From contig JALHNT010000005.1 in the NCBI GenBank assembly GCA_022843385.1, positions 1 to 64,000 of the forward strand: a stretch of 64,000 nucleotides of DNA. The letters are read 5' to 3'. The notes under the pieces were generated by a model, which saw only the letters and a program-made list of their open reading frames with translations, was not told the origin of the DNA and did no database searches. Below, one piece after another: positions 34,739 to 43,217 of this stretch. The stretch comes from Anaerolineae bacterium. GTDB taxonomy: Bacteria; Chloroflexota; Anaerolineae; Aggregatilineales; Phototrophicaceae. How positions within the stretch are numbered: position 1 is the stretch's first letter; every line of letters begins with the position of its first letter. Both the position numbers and the translations under genes were made by a program.

Positions 34739-35776
34739 TCAGCGCTCGCTGTCCGGGCGCAGTACGGTGTCGATGATGTGGATAACCCCGTTAACGGCAT
34801 CAATGTCATAACGCAGGATATTGGCGCGGTTAACATCCGCCCGAAAACCCCCGCGATCCAACATGAAGTGAATCGTCACCCGGTTGCCGGGATAAGCCGT
34901 GTTGAAAAACGTCCCTTCAGACGTTGTGGCTTCGCCCAGCAGCAGCGGCTCATCATAGATCGTCACCGTTGAGACTTCCTGTGGCAGCACATGATACAGC
35001 AAAATCTCGGTCAGGTTGCGTCGATCCATCAGCAGCGCCTGCAAACGTGTGGCATCGAAAGCTGCGAACGCCGCGTCAGTCGGGGCGAACAAGGTGATCG
35101 AGGCTTCCGGGTCGGCCAGCGTCGCCAGCACCGCCGGGTCAGCCGAGTCCACCGCGGTCAACAGGGTCGTGAATTCCGGTGAATGCGGGGTATTGGCTTT
35201 CGCGCCGAGGATCTGACCAATCGTCCGCAGTTCCGGCAGCATCACCCGATCAATCACATGGATAACGCCATTGCTGGCCTGAATGTCGGTGGTGATGACG
35301 GTTGCGCCATCGACCATGACCTTGTCCCCATCCAATGCCACATCAAGATGCTGACCGTTGGTCGTCGGCAGCGAGAACGCCCCGCCGCGCGTCATCAGGG
35401 TGGTGCTGATCCACTGGGCATCTTCGTAGCCAGGGGCGACATGATAAAGCAGGACTTCCGTCAGTTGTGCCGGGTCAGCCAGGATGGCGTTGAAGGCTTC
35501 TTCGCCAATCGCCCCTTGCAGATCGGCAAATGCCTGATCGGTGGGGGCAAACACCGTGACCCGCGGCGAAAGCGCCGGGTTCGCCAACACACCCAGCACA
35601 GTCGGGTCTGCCGCTTCGACCGCCGCCAGCAGCGTGGTGAATTCCGGGGCTTCGCCCTGTGTTGCGGCCACAACCACTTCGGCCAGCGTCGGCAATGCCT
35701 CCGATGTCGACTCCTGTGCCAGCGCCAGGTTTAGACCGGCGAATAGGACAACCATAATGAGCAGAACGTTCTTCAT
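34739..35776 (-). CDS. Secreted protein with two fasciclin (FAS1) domains
   Basis: A 345-residue exported protein. A signal peptide (LFAGLNLALAQ) is followed by two FAS1 domains, at about residues 40-185 and 200-340. Each has the H1 box (VTVFAPTDQAFADL and ITLFAPTDAAFAAF), a YHV motif (LLYHVAPG, LLYHVLPQ) and the H2 end (NGVIHVIDRVMLP, NGVIHIIDTVLRP). FAS1 domains mediate adhesion or matrix contacts. GGAGGGTC precedes the ATG. Downstream of the ferredoxin gene, 110 bases away. Confidence 0.93.
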   Translation of the reverse strand: MKNVLLIMVVLFAGLNLALAQESTSEALPTLAEVVVAATQGEAPEFTTLLAAVEAADPTVLGVLANPALSPRVTVFAPTDQAFADLQGAIGEEAFNAILADPAQLTEVLLYHVAPGYEDAQWISTTLMTRGGAFSLPTTNGQHLDVALDGDKVMVDGATVITTDIQASNGVIHVIDRVMLPELRTIGQILGAKANTPHSPEFTTLLTAVDSADPAVLATLADPEASITLFAPTDAAFAAFDATRLQALLMDRRNLTEILLYHVLPQEVSTVTIYDEPLLLGEATTSEGTFFNTAYPGNRVTIHFMLDRGGFRADVNRANILRYDIDAVNGVIHIIDTVLRPDSER

Positions 35777-35886
35777 ATCGACTGACCCTCCAGAATAGTT
35801 GAGCGGGAACAGAAGAATATCGTACTGAGAGTCAAAGGTTGAGCATAAAGTGACAGATGGACTGGAAAATCAGGACATTCGTCGTA

Positions 35887-36228
35887 TCAATTGCGCCAGC
35901 GCCGCGCCCAGTCTGGACCACCCCAGATGCGCTTATCGCTCAGGATGCGAATGGTCATAGCGCTGCTGATCGTGACCTGACACGACAGGCGCGGATAGCC
36001 AAAAGCCGACCCGATCCGGTCATGCCAGTGCTGCGGTGCCAGTTCACCCGTCTCGATCCACACGCCGCACGTCGCGCACAAGCCGCGCCCGCCACAATTG
36101 GCGCGCCGCGTGATATCGGTGTAGGGCGTGAAGCCAGCCTCCAGCAGCGCCCGCCGCAGATTGGTCCCCGGCTCCACCTGAAGCTCATGAACCTGTTCGT
36201 CAACCAGTACCCGCAGTGTAACGGTCAT
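35887..36228 (-). CDS. 2Fe-2S ferredoxin (plant type)
   Basis: A 113-residue ferredoxin. The cluster cysteines follow the plant-type pattern CX5CX2C (NCGGRGLCATCGV) with the fourth in RLSCQVTI. The C-terminal 25 residues (RILSDKRIWGGPDWARRWRN) are a basic/aromatic extension beyond the usual fold. It starts five bases after the formamidase stop and is probably its operon partner, although formamidases need no electron donor, so the link may be regulatory rather than chemical. Confidence 0.9.
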   Translation of the reverse strand: MTVTLRVLVDEQVHELQVEPGTNLRRALLEAGFTPYTDITRRANCGGRGLCATCGVWIETGELAPQHWHDRIGSAFGYPRLSCQVTISSAMTIRILSDKRIWGGPDWARRWRN

Positions 36229-36233
36229 ATGCT

Positions 36234-37148
36234 TTACCTATTGCTTAGCCAGCGCTTGGCGATCTTGCAGATCATGGTGTAGGCCGGGTCGAACATATTG
36301 CCCAGATCGTATTCGACGCAGTAACCGATGACGATGTTGGCTTCGCGCATTGAGAGGCCATAATCGGCCTGCAACCAGCGCACCATCTCGGTCGTGGCAT
36401 GCTGCGTCGCCTGATCGAGAGGACGGGCATTGCCAGCGGCGAAGATATGAGTGGCGTTTTCGCCGCGCGGCCAGCCGATGCGCTTGCCTTTGATCAGATC
36501 AACGGTGAACTCCACATCGAATGAGGTCTCGATGCCGGTGCCGCTCATCTCGCCATCGCCCTGCAAGGCATGACCATCGCCCAGGTGAAACAGTGCGCCA
36601 AGGACGAAGACCGGGAAGTAGACGGTGACGCCCTGAACGAAGCCGTTGTAATCCATGTTGCCGCCATGCTCGCCGGAGGTGGCGGTTGAGATGGCCTGAC
36701 CATCCAGCGGAGCGACGCCGAAGCAGCCCAGCATCGGATGCAGCGGCAGGCTGAAGCTGCCCAGTTTGGGTTCGGCATCGCGCAGAGAAGCCGTCTCGGC
36801 GGCGACATCAATATGCCAGTGGAGCAGATCATCGCGCGAAGGCAGCGTCGGCACAAAGTCCGGGTCCACCACATTGGTCGCCAGGCCGGGGCGTCCCCAA
36901 CCCGAATCGCGGTTAGGCGTCAGCCGATCCAGCCGCACCACCAGCGTATCGCCGGGCTGTGCGCCCTCGACATCGAACGGGCCGGTCATCGGATTGGGCG
37001 GCTGAACAACCTGGGTGTTGCTGGCGTCGAAGCCCCAGGCATCGACGGTGGTGGTCTGAACGCTGTCGCCGGGCGCGATCCGCAGCACCGGGTCATGCGA
37101 ACCGATGGTGGTGAAATAATGGGTTGGGGTGAAGCGATGGCGAGTCAT
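36234..37148 (-). CDS. Acetamidase/formamidase family protein
   Basis: A 304-residue FmdA/AmdA-family amidase. Visible family features: DAWGFDASN..., GPFDVEGAQPGDTLVV, HPMLGCFGVAP, GEHGGNMD, FHLGDGHALQGDGEMSGTGIET and the C-terminal IVIGYCVEYDLGNMFDP. It would hydrolyse short amides such as formamide to the acid and ammonia. It lies 22 bases downstream of the third PD40 propeller gene, on the same strand, which is an odd pairing. Confidence 0.9.
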   Translation of the reverse strand: MTRHRFTPTHYFTTIGSHDPVLRIAPGDSVQTTTVDAWGFDASNTQVVQPPNPMTGPFDVEGAQPGDTLVVRLDRLTPNRDSGWGRPGLATNVVDPDFVPTLPSRDDLLHWHIDVAAETASLRDAEPKLGSFSLPLHPMLGCFGVAPLDGQAISTATSGEHGGNMDYNGFVQGVTVYFPVFVLGALFHLGDGHALQGDGEMSGTGIETSFDVEFTVDLIKGKRIGWPRGENATHIFAAGNARPLDQATQHATTEMVRWLQADYGLSMREANIVIGYCVEYDLGNMFDPAYTMICKIAKRWLSNR

Positions 37149-37170
37149 GTGTGAAGTCCTTTTGATGTGG

Positions 37171-38235
37171 TTAGTCAGCCCAATCGGGATTGTGATTCGA
37201 TTCGCGCATGAACGTCAAGCGTTGTGGACTGCATCTGTCGCAGTCGGCTGCGATCAGGTAGAGACTGCTGAAGCCATCACGGGTAGACTGGAAGATCACC
37301 TGGCGGCCATCGGGCGACCAGCGCGCGTTCAGGTCTTCTGCCGGATGATTGGATAAATTGGTGGCGGTTCCGTCTTCCAGCGAGAGAAGAATGACCTCAA
37401 AATTACCACTCCGTCGCGATGAGATGAGCAGGCGACTGCTATCCGGCGACCAGCGCGGGTTGGAGTCCTGATCGGGATAGCGGGTCAGGTTACGGGGATG
37501 GCTGCCATCGGCATTCATGACAAAGACTTCCCAGTTGCCGGCTGAAACGATCACAACGTAGGCCAGATAGCGACCATCGGGCGACCAGGCCAGTGGCCCC
37601 AGTTCAACATCGGCATTGGTGGTCAGTCGGCGCACCTGACTGCCATCAGCCGCCATGCGGTAAATCTCGGATTTCTCATCGCGGGTGGAGACGAAGGCAA
37701 TTTCGCGGCCATCGGGCGACCAGGCACCGTTTGAATCGAGTTCGAGGTGATGGGTGAGATTCTGAGGGTGACAGGCCGGATGCAGCCAGCCCACCAGCAG
37801 ACCGGGCAGATAACAATCCAGGTCAATGCGGTAGATGTCCCAGTTACCATCGCGCATCGAGTCGAACAGCAGCGCCCGACTATCCGGTGACCAGACCGGC
37901 GCAATATCCAGCGGACTGTCTGGCGTCAGGTTATAGGTGGTATGACCCTGGGCATCGGTCAGGTAAATATCACGATTGGATTGTCGTCCACCGGCGTAAG
38001 CCAGCCAGTTGCCATCGGGCGACCAGACCGGGTAATTGCCGGCACCGACGGTGCGCCGCAGCCCATTGCGCAGATCGAACAGATTGATCCGGGTGGCGAG
38101 CCGGTATTGCGAAGCGTAAGCGATTCGGCCTGATGATGTTTGCTGGCTGATGAGCAGCAGGCTGAGAATCAGCAAGCCGAAGCCCGCCGCACTGCCGATT
38201 GCCAGAACCAGGATGGCTTTCACTCCGGCCTCCAC
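37171..38235 (-). CDS. Membrane-anchored TolB-like PD40 beta-propeller (3 of 3)
   Basis: A 354-residue protein: one N-terminal membrane helix (about residues 6-29), then six WSPDG/WSPDS blade motifs (VWSPDGNWLAY, VWSPDSRALLF, AWSPDGREIAF, AWSPDGRYLAY, RWSPDSSRLLI, RWSPDGRQVIF), so a six-bladed propeller outside the cell. The motif is so conserved in DNA that the words CATCGGGCGACCA recur through the gene. Cysteine pairs occur in loops (DCDRC near the end). It overlaps the upstream gene by 16 bases. TolB-like PD40 domains bind proteins or peptides; no Tol-Pal genes are near. Confidence 0.88.
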   Translation of the reverse strand: MEAGVKAILVLAIGSAAGFGLLILSLLLISQQTSSGRIAYASQYRLATRINLFDLRNGLRRTVGAGNYPVWSPDGNWLAYAGGRQSNRDIYLTDAQGHTTYNLTPDSPLDIAPVWSPDSRALLFDSMRDGNWDIYRIDLDCYLPGLLVGWLHPACHPQNLTHHLELDSNGAWSPDGREIAFVSTRDEKSEIYRMAADGSQVRRLTTNADVELGPLAWSPDGRYLAYVVIVSAGNWEVFVMNADGSHPRNLTRYPDQDSNPRWSPDSSRLLISSRRSGNFEVILLSLEDGTATNLSNHPAEDLNARWSPDGRQVIFQSTRDGFSSLYLIAADCDRCSPQRLTFMRESNHNPDWAD

Positions 38236-39293
38236 ACAGGATCATTCAACAGACGATCACTCAGGCGTTCCGGTATTCCAGATGACAGCAATACCGCCAG
38301 CAGCTCGATCCCCGGACCGCGTGGGGTTTCCCCGCTGTAGATCAACCATCGGTTATCGGGCGACCAGGACAGGCTGCGCACGGTCATACCCGTCGTGATG
38401 ATGCGGCGCTGCTGCCCGCTGGCGAGGTCGAGGACAGCGATATGCTCACGATCACTGACGAAGGCAATCTGCTCCCCGTCCGGCGACCAGACCGGCAGCG
38501 TTTCAAATTCGGGTGTGGTCGTCAACGCGGTCATCTCGCTAAAGCAGATGGGCTCATCAAAACAGGCGGCCTTCAGCACAACGATATCGGTCTGACGGTT
38601 GGTGAAGCGGATGAAGGCCAGCCGGTTGCCATCGGGTGACCAGACCGGCAGATCATACACGACGACGGTCGGCAGGAGCAACCTTTCATTGCTGCGGCAG
38701 CCGCGCGGTAGTTGGCGGCAGGCGGCATCCAATCGATAGAGACGGGGGCTGCCATCGCGGAACGAGAGATAATACACCGAGCGGCTATCGGGCGACCATA
38801 AGGGCGGGCTATCTGAAGCGCCGGTTGGGTTGGCGACGAACAGGGTTTCACTCGCCAGGTCGGTCAGCACCAGCTTGGGGCTGCCGTTGATCTGGGCGCG
38901 GGCTGCCAGCCATGCGCCATCCGGCGACCAACGCAGCGCGGCTGAGGTACGCAGCAAGGGCGCGTTGACCCGCTCCTGCGTTCCATCGCTGAGGTTGAGC
39001 AGCGCGATTTCACTCTCCCCTTCAGGCGAGCGCGCCATGAAGGCCAGCCTTTGACCATCGGGTGAAAAGGTCAGGCTGCGGTTGAGCTCCAGCACTTCCC
39101 AGCCGGTCAGGGCTACCGCCAGCCGCCGCTCGAAGTCCATCAGTCGGACGCGCTGATTGGCCTGTCTGAACTCGCTGTAGGCCAACTGCGACGGGATTGG
39201 GAGTCGGCTGCCCCAGGCGGCTGCCCAGCCAACCCCGCTGAGCAGGATCAACCAGGAAGCCAGCATGATGCGCCTGACCAAGCCGGTCATCAT
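38220..39293 (-). CDS. Membrane-anchored TolB-like PD40 beta-propeller (2 of 3)
   Basis: A 357-residue paralogue of its neighbours with an N-terminal membrane helix (MLASWLILLSGVGWAAAWG) and six blades (TFSPDGQRLAF, RWSPDGAWLAA, LWSPDSRSVYY, VWSPDGNRLAF, VWSPDGEQIAF, SWSPDNRWLIY). Two short cysteine loops, ACRQLPRGC and ACFDEPIC, sit between blades and could be disulfides, which fits an extracellular site. Its start overlaps the upstream gene end by four bases (ATGA). Confidence 0.88.
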   Translation of the reverse strand: MMTGLVRRIMLASWLILLSGVGWAAAWGSRLPIPSQLAYSEFRQANQRVRLMDFERRLAVALTGWEVLELNRSLTFSPDGQRLAFMARSPEGESEIALLNLSDGTQERVNAPLLRTSAALRWSPDGAWLAARAQINGSPKLVLTDLASETLFVANPTGASDSPPLWSPDSRSVYYLSFRDGSPRLYRLDAACRQLPRGCRSNERLLLPTVVVYDLPVWSPDGNRLAFIRFTNRQTDIVVLKAACFDEPICFSEMTALTTTPEFETLPVWSPDGEQIAFVSDREHIAVLDLASGQQRRIITTGMTVRSLSWSPDNRWLIYSGETPRGPGIELLAVLLSSGIPERLSDRLLNDPVWRPE

Positions 39294-40483
39294 TCCAGCC
39301 CGGTGGGTCGCCAGGTGGGGAAGAAGTACGAACCGCCAATGCCGGTCATGCGAGTGAAGACACCGGTAGCCGCGTCGAGCAGGTAGACATGGAAATCTCC
39401 GGCTCCGGTATAGGTCGTCTCAACCGTAGTGACGACCAGGTAGCCGCCGCTGGATGACCAGTTCAGGCGCATAATCCGCACGGTGGATGGATCGCGCATC
39501 GTTCCCAGACGGGTGATTTGCCCCGTCTGAGCGTCGTAGAGATCAACATGGATGTTATCAGCGATATAGGCGATCTTCATCCCATCCGGCGACCAGACCG
39601 GGCCATCTTCATCGCCATAGGTGCTGGTGGTCAGGTTGGTGAATCCGTTCAGGCAACCGGGGCCGGTGAGGCAACGCCAGCGCGTCAGAAAGACATCGGA
39701 TTGCAGGCCATCGAGTGTGCCGCTGAAGATCAACTGCTGACCATCGGGTGACCAGTAGACCAGACTGTTGACCTGGAGGTTGAAGGGCGTGAAGATGACC
39801 GAGGTATTGGGGCAGTCGCCTTTGTCGTTACAGCGCTGGTTAAGCGGCTGAACCCGCAGATCACCATAGCGGTCACTATCCAGCGCCAGATAGAGGAAGC
39901 CGCTGCTATCCGGCAGCCACATGGTGCGGCTGATGCGCGAGCCGGACATGGCGATATAAGTGGTCTGGCCGGTAGTCAGATCGGCGATGCCGGTCTGAGG
40001 CAGGCCATCGTCGCCGTAGGTGCGAAAGCCGATCTTCTGACCATCCGGTGACCAGACCACCGACGGCAATTCGACGCGGCGGATGCGACGATCCTCGGCA
40101 ACCGCTTTTGTCGTCAGCGTGTCCGCCTCCACCACCCAGAGCGTGCCGAGGGCGTTGGCGGCATCGATGAATGGCGGGCGGGTCGATGACGGGTTGATAT
40201 TGGCGAACGGGTCATCATAAGTCAGGTAAGCCATGCGCTGACCATCAGGCGACCAGGCGACGTTGACATTCTCGTGAATGACTGGGGCTGCTACACCGCG
40301 CACCGCATCAGCCGTGTAGACTGCTCCTTCACGACTGAATTGATCCAGTGGCGGGAAGGGCGCGGTATAAGTGAACTGCTCGCCGAGCGGGATCGAGCGA
40401 CCTCCGATCATCGCGCTGCCGATGACCATTATCACGCCGGCAGTGATCGCCAGCATCAAGCGTACCCAGAATCGTACCAGCAT
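39290..40483 (-). CDS. Membrane-anchored TolB-like PD40 beta-propeller (1 of 3)
   Basis: A 397-residue protein, the first of three tandem paralogues. N-terminal membrane helix at about residues 8-28; blades at AWSPDGQRMAY, VWSPDGQKIGF, MWLPDSSGFLY (degenerate), YWSPDGQQLIF, VWSPDGMKIAY and NWSSSGGYLVV (degenerate). Cysteine loops RCNDKGDC and RCLTGPGC match those of its neighbour. AAGGATG precedes the ATG. The order of the operon is propeller 1, 2, 3, formamidase, ferredoxin. Confidence 0.88.
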   Translation of the reverse strand: MLVRFWVRLMLAITAGVIMVIGSAMIGGRSIPLGEQFTYTAPFPPLDQFSREGAVYTADAVRGVAAPVIHENVNVAWSPDGQRMAYLTYDDPFANINPSSTRPPFIDAANALGTLWVVEADTLTTKAVAEDRRIRRVELPSVVWSPDGQKIGFRTYGDDGLPQTGIADLTTGQTTYIAMSGSRISRTMWLPDSSGFLYLALDSDRYGDLRVQPLNQRCNDKGDCPNTSVIFTPFNLQVNSLVYWSPDGQQLIFSGTLDGLQSDVFLTRWRCLTGPGCLNGFTNLTTSTYGDEDGPVWSPDGMKIAYIADNIHVDLYDAQTGQITRLGTMRDPSTVRIMRLNWSSSGGYLVVTTVETTYTGAGDFHVYLLDAATGVFTRMTGIGGSYFFPTWRPTGLE

Positions 40484-40623
40484 GAAATCATCCTTCGTCC
40501 TGCTTCTCTACGAAGGTACTGTCAGAACGGCCTTGTCGTCAATATCGACTCAGGTATGAAAGAAGACCTTAACACCAGTCACTTTCTGAGCAGTGCGGCT
40601 GACAGATGGCAAGGTACCTGAAC

Positions 40624-41190
40624 TCAGCCCATTGACCGTGTCCCCTCCACCAGCCGATACGACTGGCTCAGGTCAGGCTGCCACTGATCGCGGCGCAAGC
40701 GGTGGATAACCAGCGTCACGCCATAATAACGATCACTCAGGCCGTCGTGCAGCAGGCCGATTTTCTCCATCACGCGCTGCGAGCTGGCATTCTCAGTCGT
40801 GGTGACAGCCACCAGCGCGTCGAGGCGCAGCGTCTCAAAGGCATATCGCACCGCCGCCCGTGCCGCTTCAGTGATGAGACCGCCGCCCCAGTAGGGCTGC
40901 CCCAGGGCATAGGCCAGTTCGACCTCGCCCGTTTCGTCCAGCCGGTGCATCCCACACAGACCGATCACTGTTCCTTCGGCGCGGGTCAGCACAGCGTACA
41001 TGCCATAGCCATAATCGCACTCCTGCTTCCCCAAGACATCAATGACCTGCCGGACGTATTCCAGCGGTTGCGGCTCTTGTTCCGGCCAGTGCTGCATGAC
41101 AGCCGGGTTGCTGTACAGGTGTTGATGCAGCGGCTCGGCATCCGCAGCGGTGAGTGAGCGAAGAATCAGCCGTTCGGTTTCCAGTTTCAT
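40624..41190 (-). CDS. GNAT-family acetyltransferase, RimJ/RimL type
   Basis: A 188-residue GNAT of the RimJ/RimL branch: LETERLILRSLTAADAEPL start, AYALGQPYWGGGLITEAARAAVRYAFE acetyl-CoA region, and ENASSQRVMEKIGLLHDG near the end. Such enzymes acetylate N-terminal amino groups or small amines. The ATG at 41190 follows GGAG by ten bases; longer starts up to 41262 run into the operator region. Divergent from the TetR gene, sharing a control region. Confidence 0.88.
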   Translation of the reverse strand: MKLETERLILRSLTAADAEPLHQHLYSNPAVMQHWPEQEPQPLEYVRQVIDVLGKQECDYGYGMYAVLTRAEGTVIGLCGMHRLDETGEVELAYALGQPYWGGGLITEAARAAVRYAFETLRLDALVAVTTTENASSQRVMEKIGLLHDGLSDRYYGVTLVIHRLRRDQWQPDLSQSYRLVEGTRSMG

Positions 41191-41234
41191 GTTGTCCATC
41201 TCCATTCGACAGATCGCAGTCCATTCATTACAAT

Positions 41235-41275
41235 ACAAACAGTCTGTACGTTTATGATACATACAATTTGTATGT
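41235..41275. promoter_or_regulatory. TetR-type operators between divergent GNAT and TetR genes
   Basis: A perfect 17-base palindrome ACATACAATTTGTATGT lies at 41259-41275, 20 bases before the TetR start, and contains a TACAAT -10-like box. A second imperfect site TACAAACAGTCTGTA lies at 41235-41249. Both share TACA...TGTA half-sites, as expected for an autoregulating TetR repressor that also controls the divergent GNAT gene. Confidence 0.65.
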
Positions 41276-41295
41276 TTTCAAGAAGGCACACCTGA

Positions 41296-41883
41296 ATGGT
41301 CAATAAGAAAGTGGAACAGACCGCTTTCACCACCGCCCGGCTGATCGAGATCGCCCGCGCCCATTTCGCCCGCGATGGCTATGCCCATGCTGCCACCGAG
41401 GCGATTGTCCATGAAGCCGGGGTGACGCGCGGGGCGCTGTATCATCACTTCGGCAGCAAAGAAGGCTTGTTCCGCGCCGTGCTGGATCACCTCAATCAGG
41501 AATTGGTGACGCAGATCGAGCAGGCCGCTGATACCCCCGATAGCTGGGAGCAGTTGGTGCGGGGCTGCCGCGCCTTCCTGCGGTTCAGCACCCGCCCGGA
41601 TGCCCAGCGCATCCTGTTCATCGACGCGCCGGCGGTCATCGGCTGGGAAACATGGCACGCCAACGATCAGGCCTATGGGCAGCCCACGCTGTACAGCATC
41701 GTCACGCTGCTGCTGAATGAGGGGCGTCTGCGTCCGCTGCCCGCCGATGCCCTGGTGCATCTGTTGAATGGGGCGCTCAACGAAGCAGCACTGTGGATCG
41801 CCTCGGCTGATGACCCGGAACGGGCGCTGACGGATGCCATTACTGCCTTCGAAGGTATCCTCGACGGTTTGCGGTTGCGCTGA
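41296..41883 (+). CDS. TetR-family transcriptional regulator
   Basis: A 195-residue TetR repressor. The N-terminal HTH is at about residues 15-60 (LIEIARAHFARDGY... VHEAGVTRGALYHHFGSKEGLF), typical of the AcrR-like group; the rest is the helical ligand domain with FIDAPAVIGWETWH. It precedes an MFS gene by 80 bases, which it probably controls. Its upstream region holds palindromic operators. Confidence 0.92.
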   Translation: MVNKKVEQTAFTTARLIEIARAHFARDGYAHAATEAIVHEAGVTRGALYHHFGSKEGLFRAVLDHLNQELVTQIEQAADTPDSWEQLVRGCRAFLRFSTRPDAQRILFIDAPAVIGWETWHANDQAYGQPTLYSIVTLLLNEGRLRPLPADALVHLLNGALNEAALWIASADDPERALTDAITAFEGILDGLRLR

Positions 41884-41963
41884 GTGGCGCGGGATGGCGC
41901 TTGACGCCGATATTATTGTCCGCAATCATCAGCTTATTGACTCGACCGCAAAGGCGAATGCCC

Positions 41964-43196
41964 ATGAAAAAAATGCATTACGGCTGGCTGATCGTCATCG
42001 TGACGTTCCTCGTGCTATTGATCGCGGCTGGCGTTCGCACCGCCCCGACCATCATCATCGAGCCGCTGGAACGGGAATTCGGCTGGTCACGTGAGAGCAT
42101 TTCGCTGGCGATTGGCATCAGCCTGTTCATCTTCGGCTTCGGCGGCCCGCTGGGTGGCACATTGATTGACCGCTTCGGCCCGCGCCGGGTGATGCTGGGC
42201 GGGATGACGCTGATCGCGCTCGGTCTGGCCCCGCTGCTGCTGCTCGATAACCTGGGGCAGCTCTATGTGTTCTGGGGCGTGGTGGTCGGCATCGGCACCG
42301 GTGCGCTGGCCGGGACGCTGGGAGCGACGGTGGCGCTGCGCTGGTTCAACCAGTATCGCGGCATCGCAGTGGGCGTCTTCGGCGCGGCCTCGGCTGCCGG
42401 GCAGTTGATCTTTGTGCCAGGACTGATCGCGGTGGAAGAGCTGGGGGGCTGGCGTTCCGTCATTGGCCTGCTGGCGGCGCTGGCGGTCATCGTCCTGATT
42501 CCAACTCTGTTCTTCATGCGTAACCGTCCAGAAGACGTTAACCTCAAACCGCTGGGCGAAGCCACCCTGGCAACCCAGCAGGTGGATAGCCGTTCCACCC
42601 CGCTGCGCGAGGCCATCCGCACCCGTGATTTCTGGCTGCTGGCGGCCAGCTTCTTCGTCTGTGGCTACACCACCAACGGACTGATCGGCACCCATCTGCT
42701 GCCGCACACGCTGGAGCATGGCTTCGTCAAGGCCGATGTCTCGTGGGCGCTGGGCATTATGGGTCTGATGAACATCATCGGCACCACGCTCTCCGGTTGG
42801 CTGAGTGACCGCTTTGATAATCGCAAGCTGCTGGCGACCTATTACGGTTTCCGCGCCCTGTCGCTGGCGGCGCTACCCTTCATCCTGGAGATGCAGGGGA
42901 TGTTGATCTTCGCCATCGTCTATGGCCTGGACTGGGTCGCAACTGTCCCGCCGACCGTCAACCTGACGGCGCAGCGCTTCGGGCGCGGCTCGCTGGGGAC
43001 ACTCTATGGCTGGATTTTCTGCTCGCACATGATCGGCGCGGGCATCGCGGCCTATGCCGGTGGGTTCTTCCGCGATCTGTTGGGGGATTACCACCTGATC
43101 TTCATCTCCGCCGCCGTGCTAGGCATCATCGCTTCCGGCCTGGCGCTGGGCATCAGCATTCGCGGCAGCCGCAAACGTCCCGCGCCGGCCACCTGA
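41964..43196 (+). CDS. MFS transporter, OFA/monocarboxylate-like
   Basis: A 410-residue major facilitator with 12 hydrophobic segments. The start MHYGWLIVIVTFLVLLIAAG and GPLGGTLIDRFGPRRVMLGG (motif A) are typical of the OFA/MCT-like MFS that move organic anions; RFGRGSLGTLYGW in the second half fits too. Substrate unknown. The ATG at 41964 has AAGGCGAA upstream; 41958 is an alternative. Probably cotranscribed with the TetR gene. Confidence 0.87.
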   Translation: MKKMHYGWLIVIVTFLVLLIAAGVRTAPTIIIEPLEREFGWSRESISLAIGISLFIFGFGGPLGGTLIDRFGPRRVMLGGMTLIALGLAPLLLLDNLGQLYVFWGVVVGIGTGALAGTLGATVALRWFNQYRGIAVGVFGAASAAGQLIFVPGLIAVEELGGWRSVIGLLAALAVIVLIPTLFFMRNRPEDVNLKPLGEATLATQQVDSRSTPLREAIRTRDFWLLAASFFVCGYTTNGLIGTHLLPHTLEHGFVKADVSWALGIMGLMNIIGTTLSGWLSDRFDNRKLLATYYGFRALSLAALPFILEMQGMLIFAIVYGLDWVATVPPTVNLTAQRFGRGSLGTLYGWIFCSHMIGAGIAAYAGGFFRDLLGDYHLIFISAAVLGIIASGLALGISIRGSRKRPAPAT

Positions 43197-43217
43197 GCGA
43201 CAGACGAAGAAGATTTC

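Noticed and set aside
36234..37148. Formamidase and ferredoxin as a redox enzyme pair
   Set aside because: Formamidases of this family are hydrolases without a redox step, so adjacency alone is not evidence for electron transfer between them.
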